A program made the translations under genes and the position numbers. The notes beneath the pieces are model-generated. The model did not search any database. It was not told where the DNA came from and saw only the letters and a list, made by a program, of their open reading frames with translations. DNA of 64,000 nucleotides, taken from Billgrantia sulfidoxydans. Its GTDB lineage: Bacteria > Pseudomonadota > Gammaproteobacteria > Pseudomonadales > Halomonadaceae. The stretch spans positions 3,038,001 to 3,102,000 of the forward strand of contig NZ_CP053381.1 of NCBI RefSeq assembly GCF_017868775.1. The letters are read 5' to 3'. Below, piece by piece: positions 45,745 through 55,471 of this stretch; position 1 is the first letter of the stretch; each line of letters starts with the position of its first letter.

Positions 45745-47028
45745 TCACTCCTCGTCGGGCTGGGCGGGCTCCCGGTAGGAGATACGGTAGAGCGCCCCCG
45801 CCAGGTCGTCGGAGACCAGCAGCGAGCCGTCGCGCAGTTGGGCGACGTCCACCGGGCGTCCCAGATACTCGCCATTCTCGTCGAGCCAGCCCTCGGCGAA
45901 GGGCACGGTGTCACCGGTCACATTGCCCTCGGCATCGACCGGGGTGAACATGACGCGGGCACCGATGGGCTCGGTGCGGTTCCAGGAGCCATGCTGGGCG
46001 GAGAAGATGCCGCCCCGATACTCCTCGGGGAACATCCTGCCGGTGTAGAACATCATCCCCAGGTCGGCCGCATGGGCGTCGGTCTCCACCACCGGGAAGA
46101 CGACGTCTTCCGGCACCTCATCGTTCTTGTACTCGTTGGTGCGCACGTCGCCGCCGCCATACCAGGGGAAGCCGAAGTTCTGGCCGGCAGCGGTCTGGCG
46201 ATTGATCTCTCCCGGCGGAATGTCGTCGCCCATGCCGTCCACCTGGTTGTCGGTGAACCACAGCTCGCCGGTCTCGGGGTGGAAGTCCTGGCCCACCGAG
46301 TTGCGGATGCCGTAGCTGTAGACCTCGCGACCGCTGCCGTCCTGCCCGACACGGATGATGCCGCCGATGCCGACCTCGTTGAACGTTTCCATGTGCTCTT
46401 CGGGCGGCACGTTGTAAGGCTGGCCCAGGGAGATATAGAGCTTGCCGTCCGGACCGACGTCGCAGACGCGCGCCGTGTGGTTGTAGCTGACGAACTCCTC
46501 GGGGATGAGTTCGCCACCGGCGATGACCGGCACGGCCACCACGTCGGGGCTCTCGTAGAAGAATTCCGCCGCCGGGTAGGCCAGCACGCGATTCTGCTCG
46601 GCAATGTAGAGCACGCCGTCCTGCGAGAAGCAGGGCCCGTTGGGGATCGCCTTGGCCAGCGACGGGGCGAAGTTCTTCACCTCGTCGGCGACCCGGTTCT
46701 TGCTGCGATCCGTCACCGCCCACACCTCCTTCTTGCGGGTGCCGACGAAGGTGACCACCCCCTGGGGGCCGACCGCCATGTGGCGGGCATCGGGCACCAG
46801 GGCGTAGAGCTCGATGGAGAAGCCTTCCGGCAGGCGAATGCGCTGCAGCGTCTGGCGGATCGCCTCGGCGGCCGGGCCATTCTGCTCGACGGTGATGAAG
46901 TCGGTGGTGCCGGTCGTCTGGAAGGCGCCGAGACGCTCGAGGGTATCGTCGTCGGCGGCCAGGGCAGGGGCGAGGGAGAGTGCCACCGCCGCGGCGGCGA
47001 CACCCGCAGAGAGGGCGTTCTTGTGCAT
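45745..47028 (-). CDS. PQQ-dependent sugar dehydrogenase-like protein, exported (copy 2)
   Basis: The 427-residue protein has a signal peptide (AGVAAAAVALSLAPALAA) and the soluble beta-propeller sugar dehydrogenase fold: IRLPEGFSIELYALVPDARHM, NHTARVCDVGPDGKLYISLG, YGIRNSVGQDFHPETGELWFTDN and YLGRPVDVAQLRDGSLLVSDD. It is a paralogue of the protein at 37303-38556 but lacks an adjoining cytochrome gene. GGAGG precedes the ATG. It interrupts the common rpe-gph neighbourhood, which suggests insertion of this gene between them in this lineage. Substrate is unknown. Confidence 0.82.
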   Translation of the reverse strand: MHKNALSAGVAAAAVALSLAPALAADDDTLERLGAFQTTGTTDFITVEQNGPAAEAIRQTLQRIRLPEGFSIELYALVPDARHMAVGPQGVVTFVGTRKKEVWAVTDRSKNRVADEVKNFAPSLAKAIPNGPCFSQDGVLYIAEQNRVLAYPAAEFFYESPDVVAVPVIAGGELIPEEFVSYNHTARVCDVGPDGKLYISLGQPYNVPPEEHMETFNEVGIGGIIRVGQDGSGREVYSYGIRNSVGQDFHPETGELWFTDNQVDGMGDDIPPGEINRQTAAGQNFGFPWYGGGDVRTNEYKNDEVPEDVVFPVVETDAHAADLGMMFYTGRMFPEEYRGGIFSAQHGSWNRTEPIGARVMFTPVDAEGNVTGDTVPFAEGWLDENGEYLGRPVDVAQLRDGSLLVSDDLAGALYRISYREPAQPDEE

Positions 47029-47104
47029 TGTTGTGGCCTCCGGTCACGGGTCGGGATCGACCTGTAACAGTGAGTAAAGCAGGTCCCGAAGAAGCGTCAA
47101 GTCG

Positions 47105-47467
47105 TCACTCTGCCCCTTCGCGGGAGCCGCTCACTCGGCGAAGGCCGCACTGATCGAGCGCTTCCTCCGGCCGTCCCTCAAGCGGCATGGCCCCGCCGTT
47201 ACGGGCTGCGCGGCGGGACAGCCAGGCCCGCTTGTCCGTGGCGGAGAGCCGCTTCACCACTGCCTCGAGGCGCAGCGCCTCGCTGCGGCTGCCCACCGGC
47301 TCATGATGTACCAGAGCCAACGGCCCGTGCCCACGCAGGGCCTTGGCACCCCGCCCGGCCTCGTGCTGTGCCAGGCGCCGCGCGACGTCGGTGGTGATGC
47401 CGGTATAGAGCCTCCCTTGCCGGGTTTCGATCATGTAGAGGTACCACACAGGCGCCGGATCTCTCAT
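47105..47467 (-). CDS. GIY-YIG domain protein (YhbQ-like)
   Basis: A 120-residue protein containing one GIY-YIG nuclease domain: [31 protein letters not shown], with the Tyr, Arg and Lys/Glu positions of the family ([31 protein letters not shown]). This is the small UPF0213 type of unknown cellular role, with structure-specific DNA cleavage reported for relatives. ATG 47467 starts 10 bases after the rpe stop codon, so it is probably cotranscribed. Confidence 0.85.
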   Translation of the reverse strand: MRDPAPVWYLYMIETRQGRLYTGITTDVARRLAQHEAGRGAKALRGHGPLALVHHEPVGSRSEALRLEAVVKRLSATDKRAWLSRRAARNGGAMPLEGRPEEALDQCGLRRVSGSREGAE

Positions 47468-47477
47468 CGCGCGCCGG

Positions 47478-48191
47478 CTATACCGCTGCCAGTTGCTCGC
47501 GGAAGGCGCGGATGACGCTGTCGTAGCGATTCGGGTCGCTGTCGCGGCCGGCACTGAACACCGCCGACCCCGCGACGAAGGTGTCGGCACCGGCTCGGGC
47601 GATCTCGGCGATATTGTCGGCCTTCACCCCGCCATCGATCTCGAGGCGAATGTCTCGGCCCGAGGCGTCGATGCGACGGCGCACCTCGCGCAGCTTGTCG
47701 AGCGTGCCGGGAATGAAGGCCTGGCCGCCGAAGCCTGGGTTGACGCTCATCAGCAGGACCATGTCGACCTTGTCCATGACGTAGTCGAGGTAGGACAACG
47801 GCGTCGCCGGGTTGAACACCAGCCCCGCCTTGCAGCCGCCGTCGCGAATCAGCTGCAGCGAGCGGTCGATATGCTCCGACGCCTCCGGGTGAAAGGTGAT
47901 GTAGCTGGCGCCGGCATCGATGAAGTCGCCGATCAGCCGGTCCACCGGCTTGACCATCAGGTGGGCGTCGATGGGGGCGGTAACGCCGTGCTTGCGCAGC
48001 GCCTGGCACACCATGGGGCCGATGGTCAGGTTGGGGACGTAGTGGTTGTCCATCACGTCGAAGTGGACGATATCCGCTCCGGCGGCCAGCACGTTGTCCA
48101 CTTCCTCACCCAGCCGGGCAAAATCGGCGGAGAGGATGGAGGGGGCAATCAGGAAGTCGCGGTTCGCGTCGCTCATCGAAGTATCAGCCAT
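47478..48191 (-). CDS. rpe: Ribulose-phosphate 3-epimerase
   Basis: Rpe interconverts ribulose 5-phosphate and xylulose 5-phosphate in the pentose phosphate pathway. The 237-residue TIM barrel shows [33 protein letters not shown] (metal His and Asp), [22 protein letters not shown] and [11 protein letters not shown]. An in-frame ATG six codons inside the listed start (MSDANRDF) is an alternative. It lies 18 bases after the GNAT gene on the same strand. Confidence 0.96.
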   Translation of the reverse strand: MADTSMSDANRDFLIAPSILSADFARLGEEVDNVLAAGADIVHFDVMDNHYVPNLTIGPMVCQALRKHGVTAPIDAHLMVKPVDRLIGDFIDAGASYITFHPEASEHIDRSLQLIRDGGCKAGLVFNPATPLSYLDYVMDKVDMVLLMSVNPGFGGQAFIPGTLDKLREVRRRIDASGRDIRLEIDGGVKADNIAEIARAGADTFVAGSAVFSAGRDSDPNRYDSVIRAFREQLAAV

Positions 48192-48209
48192 CGCACGTTT
48201 GAAGAGGCG

Positions 48210-48668
48210 TCATGTTACCAGACCCTCCGGCGGCCGGGGCAGTCGACGCTCCCAGGCCATCAGGGTTTCGTTCTCGCCGCTGAGCGGTTCGCGACGCTCC
48301 TCGACGACCTGGAAGCCCAGCCGACGGTAGAAGGAGACGGCTCGCACGTTGCGCGAATAGACACACAGGGTGAGACGCTCCCGCTGGCCCATGGCATGCG
48401 CCATCAAGCGGGAGCCGTGGCCGAAGTTCTGCACCTCGGGGTCGACGAACAGCGCCTCCAGATGATCGCCGTTGAGCGCGGCAAAGCCGATGGGTCGCTC
48501 GGCCGCCTCGAGCACGAAGGTTTCCGCGCCGGGCAGATAGAGGCTTGCCATGTCGTCGGCACGCGCGTGCCAGAAGTCGGCGGGTATGAAGTCGTGGGCG
48601 AGCAACGAGGCACGCAGCCAGATATCGACGAGCTGCGGTATGTCCTCGATGATGGCCGGGCGTATCAT
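48210..48668 (-). CDS. GNAT family N-acetyltransferase
   Basis: The 152-residue protein is a single GNAT domain: an N-terminal strand and helix (MIRPAIIEDIPQLVDIW), the LEALFVDPEVQNFGHGSRLMAHAM motif A (CoA pyrophosphate loop, a Q-x-x-G-x-G/S variant) and the terminal NVRAVSFYRRLGFQVVEE. The layout resembles putative acetyltransferases of the YjaB type. The substrate cannot be told. It shares the strand with rpe. Confidence 0.85.
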   Translation of the reverse strand: MIRPAIIEDIPQLVDIWLRASLLAHDFIPADFWHARADDMASLYLPGAETFVLEAAERPIGFAALNGDHLEALFVDPEVQNFGHGSRLMAHAMGQRERLTLCVYSRNVRAVSFYRRLGFQVVEERREPLSGENETLMAWERRLPRPPEGLVT

Positions 48669-48832
48669 TCAGCGTCTCCCTGCGTGCGAGTCGTGACACG
48701 TGAAAAACCCAGTGTAACCGCTTCCCTCCGCCACGGCGCCATGCTGTTGTCGTCAAGCACCTGACGATATACTGCGCCTGTGCCGCCATCGCCGGCCATG
48801 TCCATGGCCTCGTACGACTTCCGGGAGGGAAA

Positions 48833-49423
48833 ATGAACCGACGTCATGCCCTGCGTGCCGCAGCCGCTCTGCTGGCGACTGCCCTGTTGGCCGGCTGCGC
48901 CAGCCCCCATTATCTGCAGTTGAATCCTCAGCGCAGCGTCTCGGTGCCGCAGTCCGGCAGCGGCCAGGCCGTGACGGTGGCTGCCGTGGACGAACGCGAA
49001 GACGACGTGGTCGGCACCCGCACCGGTAGCGCCATGTCCACCGCGGTGATCACGGTCAGCGCCCACGAACTGGTTCCGCACCTGCAGCGCGAAGCCGAGC
49101 GCGCCGTGCGCGACATGGGCTTCTCCCCGACTACCCAGCCCGGCAACGACCGCCCCAGCCTGACGCTGACGCTGCAGCACCTCGGCTACGAACGCGGCGA
49201 CAGCCGGCCGGTCATCGACGAGGCCCGCCTGGAAGCCGTCCTCGAGGTCAAGGTAACCAACCAGGGCACCACCTATACCGGCACCTATACTTCGCGGCGC
49301 ACACAGAGCTACGCCGTGCGCCCGGGCCGCGATGCCAACCGCCGCATGCTCAACGACCTGATCGGCGACGCCCTGGATCGCGCCTTCAGCGACCCGGAGC
49401 TGGCCCAGCTGCTGGCCCGCTGA
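48833..49423 (+). CDS. YajG-like outer-membrane lipoprotein
   Basis: The 196-residue protein has a lipoprotein signal (ALRAAAALLATALLAGC, lipobox LAGC at residue 22) followed by ASPHYLQLNPQ. The position after Cys is Ala, compatible with outer-membrane sorting. The body (GQAVTVAAVDEREDDVVGTRTG, then the C-terminal LNDLIGDALDRAFSDPEL) matches the YajG family, whose role is unknown. GGAGGG lies just before the ATG. A strong terminator follows. Confidence 0.82.
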   Translation: MNRRHALRAAAALLATALLAGCASPHYLQLNPQRSVSVPQSGSGQAVTVAAVDEREDDVVGTRTGSAMSTAVITVSAHELVPHLQREAERAVRDMGFSPTTQPGNDRPSLTLTLQHLGYERGDSRPVIDEARLEAVLEVKVTNQGTTYTGTYTSRRTQSYAVRPGRDANRRMLNDLIGDALDRAFSDPELAQLLAR

Positions 49424-49445
49424 GGCAACCAGACCACGATATACC

Positions 49446-49471
49446 GAAGGGCCGCCCATGGGCGGCCCTTC
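49446..49471. terminator. Terminator between the YajG-like gene and tpm
   Basis: GAAGGGCCGCCC and GGGCGGCCCTTC form a perfect 12-base-pair stem with a two-base spacer (in practice a four-base loop), followed by CGCTGTTTCC. It serves the plus-strand lipoprotein gene and may also stop transcripts from the convergent tpm. Confidence 0.8.
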
Positions 49472-49509
49472 GCTGTTTCCCTACGCATCGGCAATGCTAA
49501 TCGCACCGC

Positions 49510-50151
49510 TCAAGTCATGGGGCCGCGCCGGGTCAACGCCCATACGCTTTCGCGAAAGCCGCTCTCCGCTTCCGGCTCCCCCTCCCCGAGGTGGGTGACC
49601 AGGAAGTTGGGCTCGAACAGCTCGCGGACCTCCTCGCCGGGAACGTGATAGGGAGGCCCCGCCGCTTCGTCCCCGGCTGCCCGCGACAGCGTGATCAAGA
49701 GCCCACGGGCACCCGGGGGAATGAGCTGCGCCAGGTGAAACGCGTAGCGTTGGCGAGTGGCCGCAGGCAGGGCGATCAATGCCGCCCGGTCGTAGAAGGC
49801 CCCGATCTCGGCGGCCTGGTCGATGTGGAAGTGAAAGAAGTCGCCACACCACAGCTCGACGCTGCCTTGACGGCAGATCGCGAACGGCGCCTGCTGGTAG
49901 CGCGAAACGTCCCCCGTTCCCTCGGCGACGAATTGCTCGATGGCTTCCTCGGCCAGCTCGATGCCCAGCACGGGATGATCCTGCTGGGCCAGCCAGCGCA
50001 TGTCGAGGCTCTTGCCGCAGAGCGGTACCAGCACCTTGGTGCCGGGCCGCACGCCAAGCCGCGGCCAGTGGCGCACCAGTGCCGGGTGAGTCTCGGGGCG
50101 ATGGAAGCCGATGCGCCCCTCGCGCCAGCGATCGAGCCAGTCGTGCGCCAT
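49510..50151 (-). CDS. tpm: Thiopurine S-methyltransferase family protein
   Basis: The 213-residue cytoplasmic protein has the TPMT family layout: W-x-x-R-W-x-x-x-x-x-G-F-H (WLDRWREGRIGFHRP), the SAM-binding VLVPLCGKSLDMRWLA, GIELAEEAIEQF and the later FYDRAALIALP. Bacterial Tpm methylates thiols and, in pseudomonads, selenium and tellurium oxyanions. The real substrate here is unknown. It ends near the terminator shared with the YajG-like gene. Confidence 0.9.
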   Translation of the reverse strand: MAHDWLDRWREGRIGFHRPETHPALVRHWPRLGVRPGTKVLVPLCGKSLDMRWLAQQDHPVLGIELAEEAIEQFVAEGTGDVSRYQQAPFAICRQGSVELWCGDFFHFHIDQAAEIGAFYDRAALIALPAATRQRYAFHLAQLIPPGARGLLITLSRAAGDEAAGPPYHVPGEEVRELFEPNFLVTHLGEGEPEAESGFRESVWALTRRGPMT

Positions 50152-50165
50152 GTCATCCCCTCTCG

Positions 50166-50792
50166 CTAGAACCAGCGGTCGCGCTTGCGCCGCTTGCGTG
50201 GCAGGTGCGGAACGATCAAGCCCACCAGCAGGCCGGCCCCGGCCACGCCGCCGCCGTACATGAAGTAGCGCATCAGCAGATCCTCCTCCTGGGTATCCAG
50301 GCGCGCCTGGAGCTGGCGAACGGTGCGGCGCGACTGCTCGACCTCGCTGTCGAGCTGCTGATTGCGCGTCTCTAGCTCGGCAATGCGCCGCTCGCGCGCC
50401 TCGAGCGTCTCGGTCATGGCCGAGACGCGCCCTTCCCAGGTTTCGTTGATATTGCCAAGCTGCGCCTCGAGCTGTGCGACCTGCTCCTCCATGTGCGGCA
50501 ACCGCTCGCGGGCGCTGGGCGTTTCCTGCAGCTCGTCGCTGAGCACCCAGACCCGCTCGCCTTCGGCGCTCTCCACGCGGCTGTAGTCGCCGCTGGTCTC
50601 GAGTACCGTGACCGGCTCGCCTGAGGTCAGCGTACCGACGATGCGATAGCCGTCGGTCGGTCCGCTGCGCACATAGGTCGTCAGCTCGTCGGAAACCCAG
50701 TGGGTGGCGTCATCTGATTGCTGGGCATGCAGCGGCGAGGCCATGAGGCCCAGCGCCACCCCCGCAAGCAAAAACTTGAATCGATGCTTCAT
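50166..50792 (-). CDS. SH3-domain membrane protein of the YgiM/TIGR04211 type
   Basis: This 208-residue envelope protein has a signal peptide (KFLLAGVALGLMASPLHA), one bacterial SH3 domain (DELTTYVRSGPTDGYRIVGTLTSGEPV, about residues 35-90) and a long coiled coil (about residues 100-175, rich in Glu, Arg and Gln with REREIAELE-like heptads). A C-terminal membrane helix (YFMYGGGVAGAGLLVGLIVP) is followed by the basic tail RKRRKRDRWF. This is the YgiM layout. ATG 50792 is chosen over a frame start at 50879 because the signal peptide begins there. A 33-base palindrome lies in its upstream region. Confidence 0.87.
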   Translation of the reverse strand: MKHRFKFLLAGVALGLMASPLHAQQSDDATHWVSDELTTYVRSGPTDGYRIVGTLTSGEPVTVLETSGDYSRVESAEGERVWVLSDELQETPSARERLPHMEEQVAQLEAQLGNINETWEGRVSAMTETLEARERRIAELETRNQQLDSEVEQSRRTVRQLQARLDTQEEDLLMRYFMYGGGVAGAGLLVGLIVPHLPRKRRKRDRWF

Positions 50793-50818
50793 GCCGTCGT
50801 CCTGGCTTGTGTCGTTCA

Positions 50819-50851
50819 GCGGCCTATCCACAGAATCTGTGGATAGGCCGC
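50819..50851. repeat. 33-base near-perfect palindrome
   Basis: GCGGCCTATCCACAGA and TCTGTGGATAGGCCGC flank a single central A, giving 16 complementary positions per arm. Neither strand has a T-run, so it is not an ordinary terminator. Each arm contains CTATCCACA, one base off the DnaA box TTATCCACA, in opposite orientations. It lies 27 bases before the SH3-protein start codon, in the roughly 165-base gap to the DUF1820 gene. Confidence 0.7.
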
Positions 50852-50956
50852 GGGAAAACCGCTGGAAAGGCAGCGTCAAGGCGCACTGGCACGGGCTCGG
50901 TCACGGCTGATGGTTTGCTGAGCAGCCCCTGCCGCGGCCGGTATCGGCAACGCCGG

Positions 50957-51286
50957 TCAAGATTCACGCCTCGGGGGTGGCACGGGGCCACGCGGGAATT
51001 CGGCGATGCGCCCTTCACTCTTGACTGCCCTGGCCGGCCCTTCGCGCTCCACCTCGTCGATGCGCACGATGGCGTTCAACGGCAAATAGCTGCGCTTGAC
51101 ACCGTCGAAGGTGTGTCGCAGTCGGTCGGCCGAGGGATCCACCACCAGCTTCGAGCCATCCTCGAAGACGAATTCCTCGACCTCGATGAAGCCCCAAAGT
51201 TCGCTCTGGTAGATCTCCCTGGCGTAGAGTTCCCAGATTTCGCCCTGCTGATGAAATACCACCCGGTAGATCGGCTTGGCCGCCAT
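50957..51286 (-). CDS. DUF1820 family protein
   Basis: A 109-residue cytoplasmic protein. The whole body matches DUF1820: IYRVVFHQQGEIWELYAREI, LWGFIEVEEFVF, KLVVDPSADRLRHTFDGVKRSYLPL and AIVRIDEVEREG. The family is common in Pseudomonas and Halomonas beside miaB, as here (divergent, 225 bases apart), but has no known role. The start at 51286 is set by the family N-terminus. A very long frame in the same register (up to 52750) is antisense to miaB and not real. Confidence 0.85.
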   Translation of the reverse strand: MAAKPIYRVVFHQQGEIWELYAREIYQSELWGFIEVEEFVFEDGSKLVVDPSADRLRHTFDGVKRSYLPLNAIVRIDEVEREGPARAVKSEGRIAEFPRGPVPPPRRES

Positions 51287-51511
51287 ATGGCCGTCTGTCC
51301 TCAACGTTGGGTTGTGCCTCGAGCCCCGCGCTGCGGGGCCTGCCAAGGCGCAAGCGTACCACAGTCGCACGCCGCCGCGGTGTCCCCCACTGGTCCCGGT
51401 GGGCGGGCTTACGTATAATGCGGCCACCTTCGAGAACGGCTTGAACAAGCCCATTCCCGCGACACTCCACTCACCGGTGACGCACGCGTCGGATAACCGA
51501 CCCCAATTCTT

Positions 51512-52855
51512 ATGGCGAAGAAACTCTTCATCAAGACCCACGGCTGCCAGATGAACGAGTACGACTCCGCCCGCATGGCGGACCTGCTCGGCGAATCGCA
51601 CCAGCTCGAGTTGACCGACGACGAAGGCGAGGCCGACGTCATCCTGCTCAATACCTGCTCGATTCGCGAAAAGGCCCAGGAAAAGGTCTTCCACCAGCTC
51701 GGCCGCTGGAAGAAGCTCAAGGAAGCCAACCCCGACCTGGTGATCGGCGTCGGCGGCTGCGTGGCCAGCCAGGAAGGCGAAGCGTTGCGCAAGCGGGCGC
51801 CCTACGTTGATATGGTGTTCGGCCCGCAGACCCTGCATCGCGTTCCATCGATGCTCGATGCCAGGCGCAACGACCAGATCTCCGTCGTCGACGTGACGTT
51901 CCCCGAGATCGAGAAGTTCGACCACCTGCCCAAGCCGAGTTCCGACGGGGCGACGGCGTTCGTCTCGGTGATGGAGGGCTGCTCCAAGTACTGTACCTTC
52001 TGCGTGGTGCCCTACACCCGCGGCGAAGAGGTGTCGCGCCCGTTCGAGGCGGTGATGGACGAGGTGATCCACCTGGCCGACCAGGGCGTTCGCGAGATCA
52101 ACCTGCTGGGACAGAACGTCAACGCCTATCGCGGCGAGAACCGGCTCGGCGATGAGATAGACCTGGCCGAACTGATCGCCTGCGTCGCAGCGGTGGAGGG
52201 CATCGATCGCATTCGCTTCACCACCTCTCACCCGGTGGAGTTCAGCGACAGCCTGATCGAGGCCTACGGCGAGATCCCCGAACTCGTCAGCCACCTGCAC
52301 CTGCCGGTGCAGGCCGGCTCCGACCGGATACTCGCGGCCATGAAGCGCGGCCACACGGTCGAGGAGTACGTGGCCAAGATGGAGCGCATTCGCACGCTGC
52401 GCCCCGACATCAGCTTCTCGTCCGACTTCATCGTCGGCTTCCCCGGCGAGACCGCAGAGGACTTCGAAGCGACCATGGACCTGATCCATCGCATCGGCTT
52501 CGACCACTCCTTCAGCTTCGTCTACTCCGCCCGCCCCGGCACACCCGCGGCGGCGCTGCCCGACGACACCCCCGAGAGCGTCAAGAAGCAGCGCCTGGCG
52601 ATCCTGCAGGAGCGCATCAATCAGCAGGCGATGCAGATCAGCCGCCGCATGGTGGGCTCTACCCAGCGCATCCTGGTCAGCGGCTTCTCGCCCAAGGACC
52701 CGGGGCAGCTGTCGGGCCGCACCGAGAACAACCGCGTGGTCAACTTCCACGCCGCCAACCCCACCGACCTGATCGGCTACTTCGTCGACGTGACGATCAC
52801 CGAGGCACTGCCCAATTCTCTACGCGGCGAGCTGGCCTCCCCGGCGCTACACTGA
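51512..52855 (+). CDS. miaB: tRNA-2-methylthio-N6-isopentenyladenosine synthase MiaB
   Basis: MiaB is a radical-SAM enzyme that adds the methylthio group at A37 of tRNAs. The 447-residue protein has an N-terminal MTTase domain ([19 protein letters not shown], then [11 protein letters not shown] and [11 protein letters not shown] with the three Cys of the auxiliary cluster), the radical SAM motif [15 protein letters not shown] near residue 157, and a C-terminal TRAM region ([15 protein letters not shown]). It is followed 126 bases later by phoH, the usual gammaproteobacterial order. No Shine-Dalgarno sequence is evident. Confidence 0.97.
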   Translation: MAKKLFIKTHGCQMNEYDSARMADLLGESHQLELTDDEGEADVILLNTCSIREKAQEKVFHQLGRWKKLKEANPDLVIGVGGCVASQEGEALRKRAPYVDMVFGPQTLHRVPSMLDARRNDQISVVDVTFPEIEKFDHLPKPSSDGATAFVSVMEGCSKYCTFCVVPYTRGEEVSRPFEAVMDEVIHLADQGVREINLLGQNVNAYRGENRLGDEIDLAELIACVAAVEGIDRIRFTTSHPVEFSDSLIEAYGEIPELVSHLHLPVQAGSDRILAAMKRGHTVEEYVAKMERIRTLRPDISFSSDFIVGFPGETAEDFEATMDLIHRIGFDHSFSFVYSARPGTPAAALPDDTPESVKKQRLAILQERINQQAMQISRRMVGSTQRILVSGFSPKDPGQLSGRTENNRVVNFHAANPTDLIGYFVDVTITEALPNSLRGELASPALH

Positions 52856-52981
52856 CCACAGGAGAGCGTCGTGGCGAGCCGCGGAGCGCGGCTTGGGCCA
52901 TCGTTTCCACAAGGATTGCCCTGCCCGGAGGCGGGGCAGTAAGCTGGGTGCCAAACCACGCAACGCAGGAACTTCGCCACC

Positions 52982-54058
52982 TTGAGTCAACACGCCGCAC
53001 AGGCCAACCGCATCATCACATTGAGCCTCGAGCCCAATGATCCCCAGCGTCTCGCCAACCTCTGCGGCCAGCGGGACGAGCATTTGAAGCTGGTCGAATC
53101 GCGCCTCGGCGTCACCCTGCGCAATCGCGGCAACGTCTTTCAGCTGGCGGGACCGGGTCATCGGGTCAAGGCCGCCGCCAACGTGCTCGAGCACCTCTAT
53201 CGCGAAGCCGAGGCCAGCGACCTGTCGCCGGATACCGTCCACCTGTTCCTGCAGGAGTCGGGGCGCGAGGCGCTCGACGAGGAAGAGGGCCCCGGCGAGG
53301 ACGAGGTGCTGCTGCGTACCCCCAAGGTGCTGATCAAGCCGCGTGGCCTGAACCAGCAGAACTACGTCGCGAGCATTCGTCAGCACGACATCAACTTCGG
53401 CATCGGCCCGGCCGGCACCGGCAAGACCTACCTGGCCGTGGCGGCAGCGGTGGAAGCACTCAACCAGCAGGAGGTGCGTCGCATCCTGCTGGTGCGCCCC
53501 GCGGTAGAGGCCGGCGAGAAGCTCGGCTTCCTGCCCGGTGACCTGGCGCAGAAGATCGACCCCTACCTGCGCCCGCTCTACGACGCGCTCTACGAGATGC
53601 TCGGCTTCGAGCAGGTGGGCAAGCTGATCGAGCGCCAGGTGATCGAGATCGCCCCGCTGGCCTACATGCGCGGGCGCACGCTCAACAACGCCTTCATCAT
53701 TCTCGACGAGAGCCAGAACACCACCCGCGAGCAGATGAAGATGTTCCTGACCCGTATCGGCTTCGGCTCCACCGCGGTGATCACCGGCGACGTGACCCAG
53801 GTCGACCTGCCGCGGGGCCAGAGTTCCGGCCTGATCCAGGTGCTCGAGGTACTCAGGGACACCGCCGGCATCGGCGTCACCCATTTCGCCGCCAAGGACG
53901 TGGTACGCCATCCGCTGGTACAGCGCATCATCGAGGCCTACGAGAGCTTCGAGGCCGAGCAGGAGGTCCAGGAGCGCGCCCGCCGTGAGGCGCGAGATCG
54001 CGAGCGCGAAGCGCTGCGCCAGGAGCGCGAGCGCAACCGGGAAGATGACAGGAAATGA
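52982..54058 (+). CDS. ybeZ: PhoH-like ATPase (YbeZ)
   Basis: A 358-residue P-loop ATPase with an N-terminal KH-like RNA-binding region (about residues 10-80), the Walker [12 protein letters not shown] near residue 143, and the Walker B-type [21 protein letters not shown]. YbeZ works with the endoribonuclease YbeY, encoded next, in rRNA and mRNA handling. The start is TTG at 52982, the only initiation codon giving the family N-terminus ([20 protein letters not shown]). The C-terminus is a run of Arg/Glu-rich helix. It overlaps ybeY by four bases (ATGA). Confidence 0.93.
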   Translation: MSQHAAQANRIITLSLEPNDPQRLANLCGQRDEHLKLVESRLGVTLRNRGNVFQLAGPGHRVKAAANVLEHLYREAEASDLSPDTVHLFLQESGREALDEEEGPGEDEVLLRTPKVLIKPRGLNQQNYVASIRQHDINFGIGPAGTGKTYLAVAAAVEALNQQEVRRILLVRPAVEAGEKLGFLPGDLAQKIDPYLRPLYDALYEMLGFEQVGKLIERQVIEIAPLAYMRGRTLNNAFIILDESQNTTREQMKMFLTRIGFGSTAVITGDVTQVDLPRGQSSGLIQVLEVLRDTAGIGVTHFAAKDVVRHPLVQRIIEAYESFEAEQEVQERARREARDREREALRQERERNREDDRK

Positions 54059-54570
54059 GTGCGCCACCGATCGTCGACCTCCAGCTCGCCATCTCGAGCG
54101 AGGAGCTACCCGCCCAGGCCGAGCTGGAGGCCTGGACCCGCGCCGTGCTGGCGCGCTTCCCGCGGGAGACGCGTCACGAGGTCACCGTGCGCATCGTCGA
54201 CGCCGAGGAGGGCCAGGCGCTGAACCGCGACTATCGTGGTCGCGACAAGCCCACCAACGTGCTCTCCTTTCCCTTCGAGGGCCCGCCCGGGGTCAGTCTG
54301 CCGCTGCTCGGCGACCTGGTTCTCTGCCACCCGGTGGTGGTGAAGGAAGCCCATGAGCAGGCCAAGCGGCTCGTCGATCACTACGCCCATTTGGTGATAC
54401 ACGGTATGCTGCACCTGCTCGGGCACGATCACCTCGAGGAGAACGAGGCGGAGGTGATGGAGGGGCTCGAGCGTGAGATTCTGGCGGACTTCGCCATCGC
54501 CGATCCCTACGCGCCGCTCCCGGGCAGTGACGAACAACAAGACATGGACGAGAGAGACGCAAATCGATGA
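54055..54570 (+). CDS. ybeY: Endoribonuclease / rRNA maturation factor YbeY
   Basis: YbeY is a zinc metalloprotein needed for 16S rRNA 3'-end maturation and ribosome quality control. The 171-residue protein has the hallmark HGMLHLLGHDH motif (three His zinc ligands, near residues 116-126) and KPTNVLSFPFEGP. Its start overlaps the ybeZ stop (ATGA), and its own stop overlaps the corC start in the same way, so all three are translationally coupled. Confidence 0.96.
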   Translation: MSAPPIVDLQLAISSEELPAQAELEAWTRAVLARFPRETRHEVTVRIVDAEEGQALNRDYRGRDKPTNVLSFPFEGPPGVSLPLLGDLVLCHPVVVKEAHEQAKRLVDHYAHLVIHGMLHLLGHDHLEENEAEVMEGLEREILADFAIADPYAPLPGSDEQQDMDERDANR

Positions 54571-55442
54571 GTGACGACCGAACGACCGGCCAGGGCGGAA
54601 GGTCCTGGCTCGATAAGCTGCTCGGTGCCCTCTCGGGTGACAGCGAAGGCCCCAGTTCGCGGGAAGAGCTCATGGAGTTCCTGCGTGAGGCCGCCGCCCG
54701 CCTCAAGCTGGACCAGGACGCCATGATGATCATCGAAGGCGCCTTGCAGATCAGCGACCAGCAGGTACGCGAAGTCCTGATACCACGCTCCCAGGTCGCC
54801 GCCATCGCCGTCGATCAGCCCGCCGAGGAGTACCTCTCCCTGATTCACGAGACCGGCCACTCGCGCTACCCGGTGATCGGCGAAAACCTCGACGAGGTCA
54901 AGGGTCTGCTGCTGGTCAAGGACCTCTTGCAGCTCCTCAACCGTCCCGTGGAGGAGCGCGAACGCTTCCGCCTCGAGGACGTCCTGCGCCCCGCCATGTT
55001 CGTGCCGGAATCCAAGCGCCTCAACAGTCTGCTCAAGGAGTTCCGCGATACCCACAACCACATGGCGGTGGTGGTCGACGAGTACGGCGGCACCGCCGGC
55101 ATCGTCACCATCGAGGACATTCTCGAGCAGATCGTCGGCGACATCGAGGACGAGCACGATACCGAGGAGGATGACGATATCCGCGAACTCGGCGACGGCC
55201 GCTACGCCATTCGCGCACTGACCCCCATCGAGGACTTCAACGAACGCTTCGGCACCCGCTTCTCCGACGACGAATTCGATACTGTGGGCGGGCTGGTGAT
55301 GCAGCGCTTCGGCCACCTCCCCGGTCGCGGCGAACACGCCGAGCTGGGCGGCTGGCGCTTTACCGTGCTCAATGCCGATAATCGCCGCATTCGCCTGCTC
55401 GAGGCCGTGCTGCAGGATGAATCGGCACTGTCCCAGGACTGA
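54567..55442 (+). CDS. corC: CorC/HlyC family CBS-domain protein (YbeX)
   Basis: A 291-residue protein with two CBS repeats (about residues 70-195, including VLIPRSQVAAIAVDQPAEEYL and VVVDEYGGTAGIVTIEDILEQIVGDIEDE) and a C-terminal CorC/HlyC domain (LTPIEDFNERFGTRF, VGGLVMQRFGHLPGRGE). The DUF21 membrane domain is absent, as in E. coli YbeX. It has been linked to Mg2+/Co2+ efflux and, in E. coli, to ribosome metabolism together with ybeY. It is coupled to ybeY by ATGA and followed by lnt after 29 bases. Confidence 0.94.
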   Translation: MSDDRTTGQGGRSWLDKLLGALSGDSEGPSSREELMEFLREAAARLKLDQDAMMIIEGALQISDQQVREVLIPRSQVAAIAVDQPAEEYLSLIHETGHSRYPVIGENLDEVKGLLLVKDLLQLLNRPVEERERFRLEDVLRPAMFVPESKRLNSLLKEFRDTHNHMAVVVDEYGGTAGIVTIEDILEQIVGDIEDEHDTEEDDDIRELGDGRYAIRALTPIEDFNERFGTRFSDDEFDTVGGLVMQRFGHLPGRGEHAELGGWRFTVLNADNRRIRLLEAVLQDESALSQD

Positions 55443-55471
55443 CCCACCGCCGTCTCAGGAAACGACACGCC

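Noticed and set aside
50957..52750. 597-codon minus-strand frame joined to DUF1820
   Set aside because: Only the last 109 codons match DUF1820. The rest is antisense to miaB and passes through the divergent promoter region.
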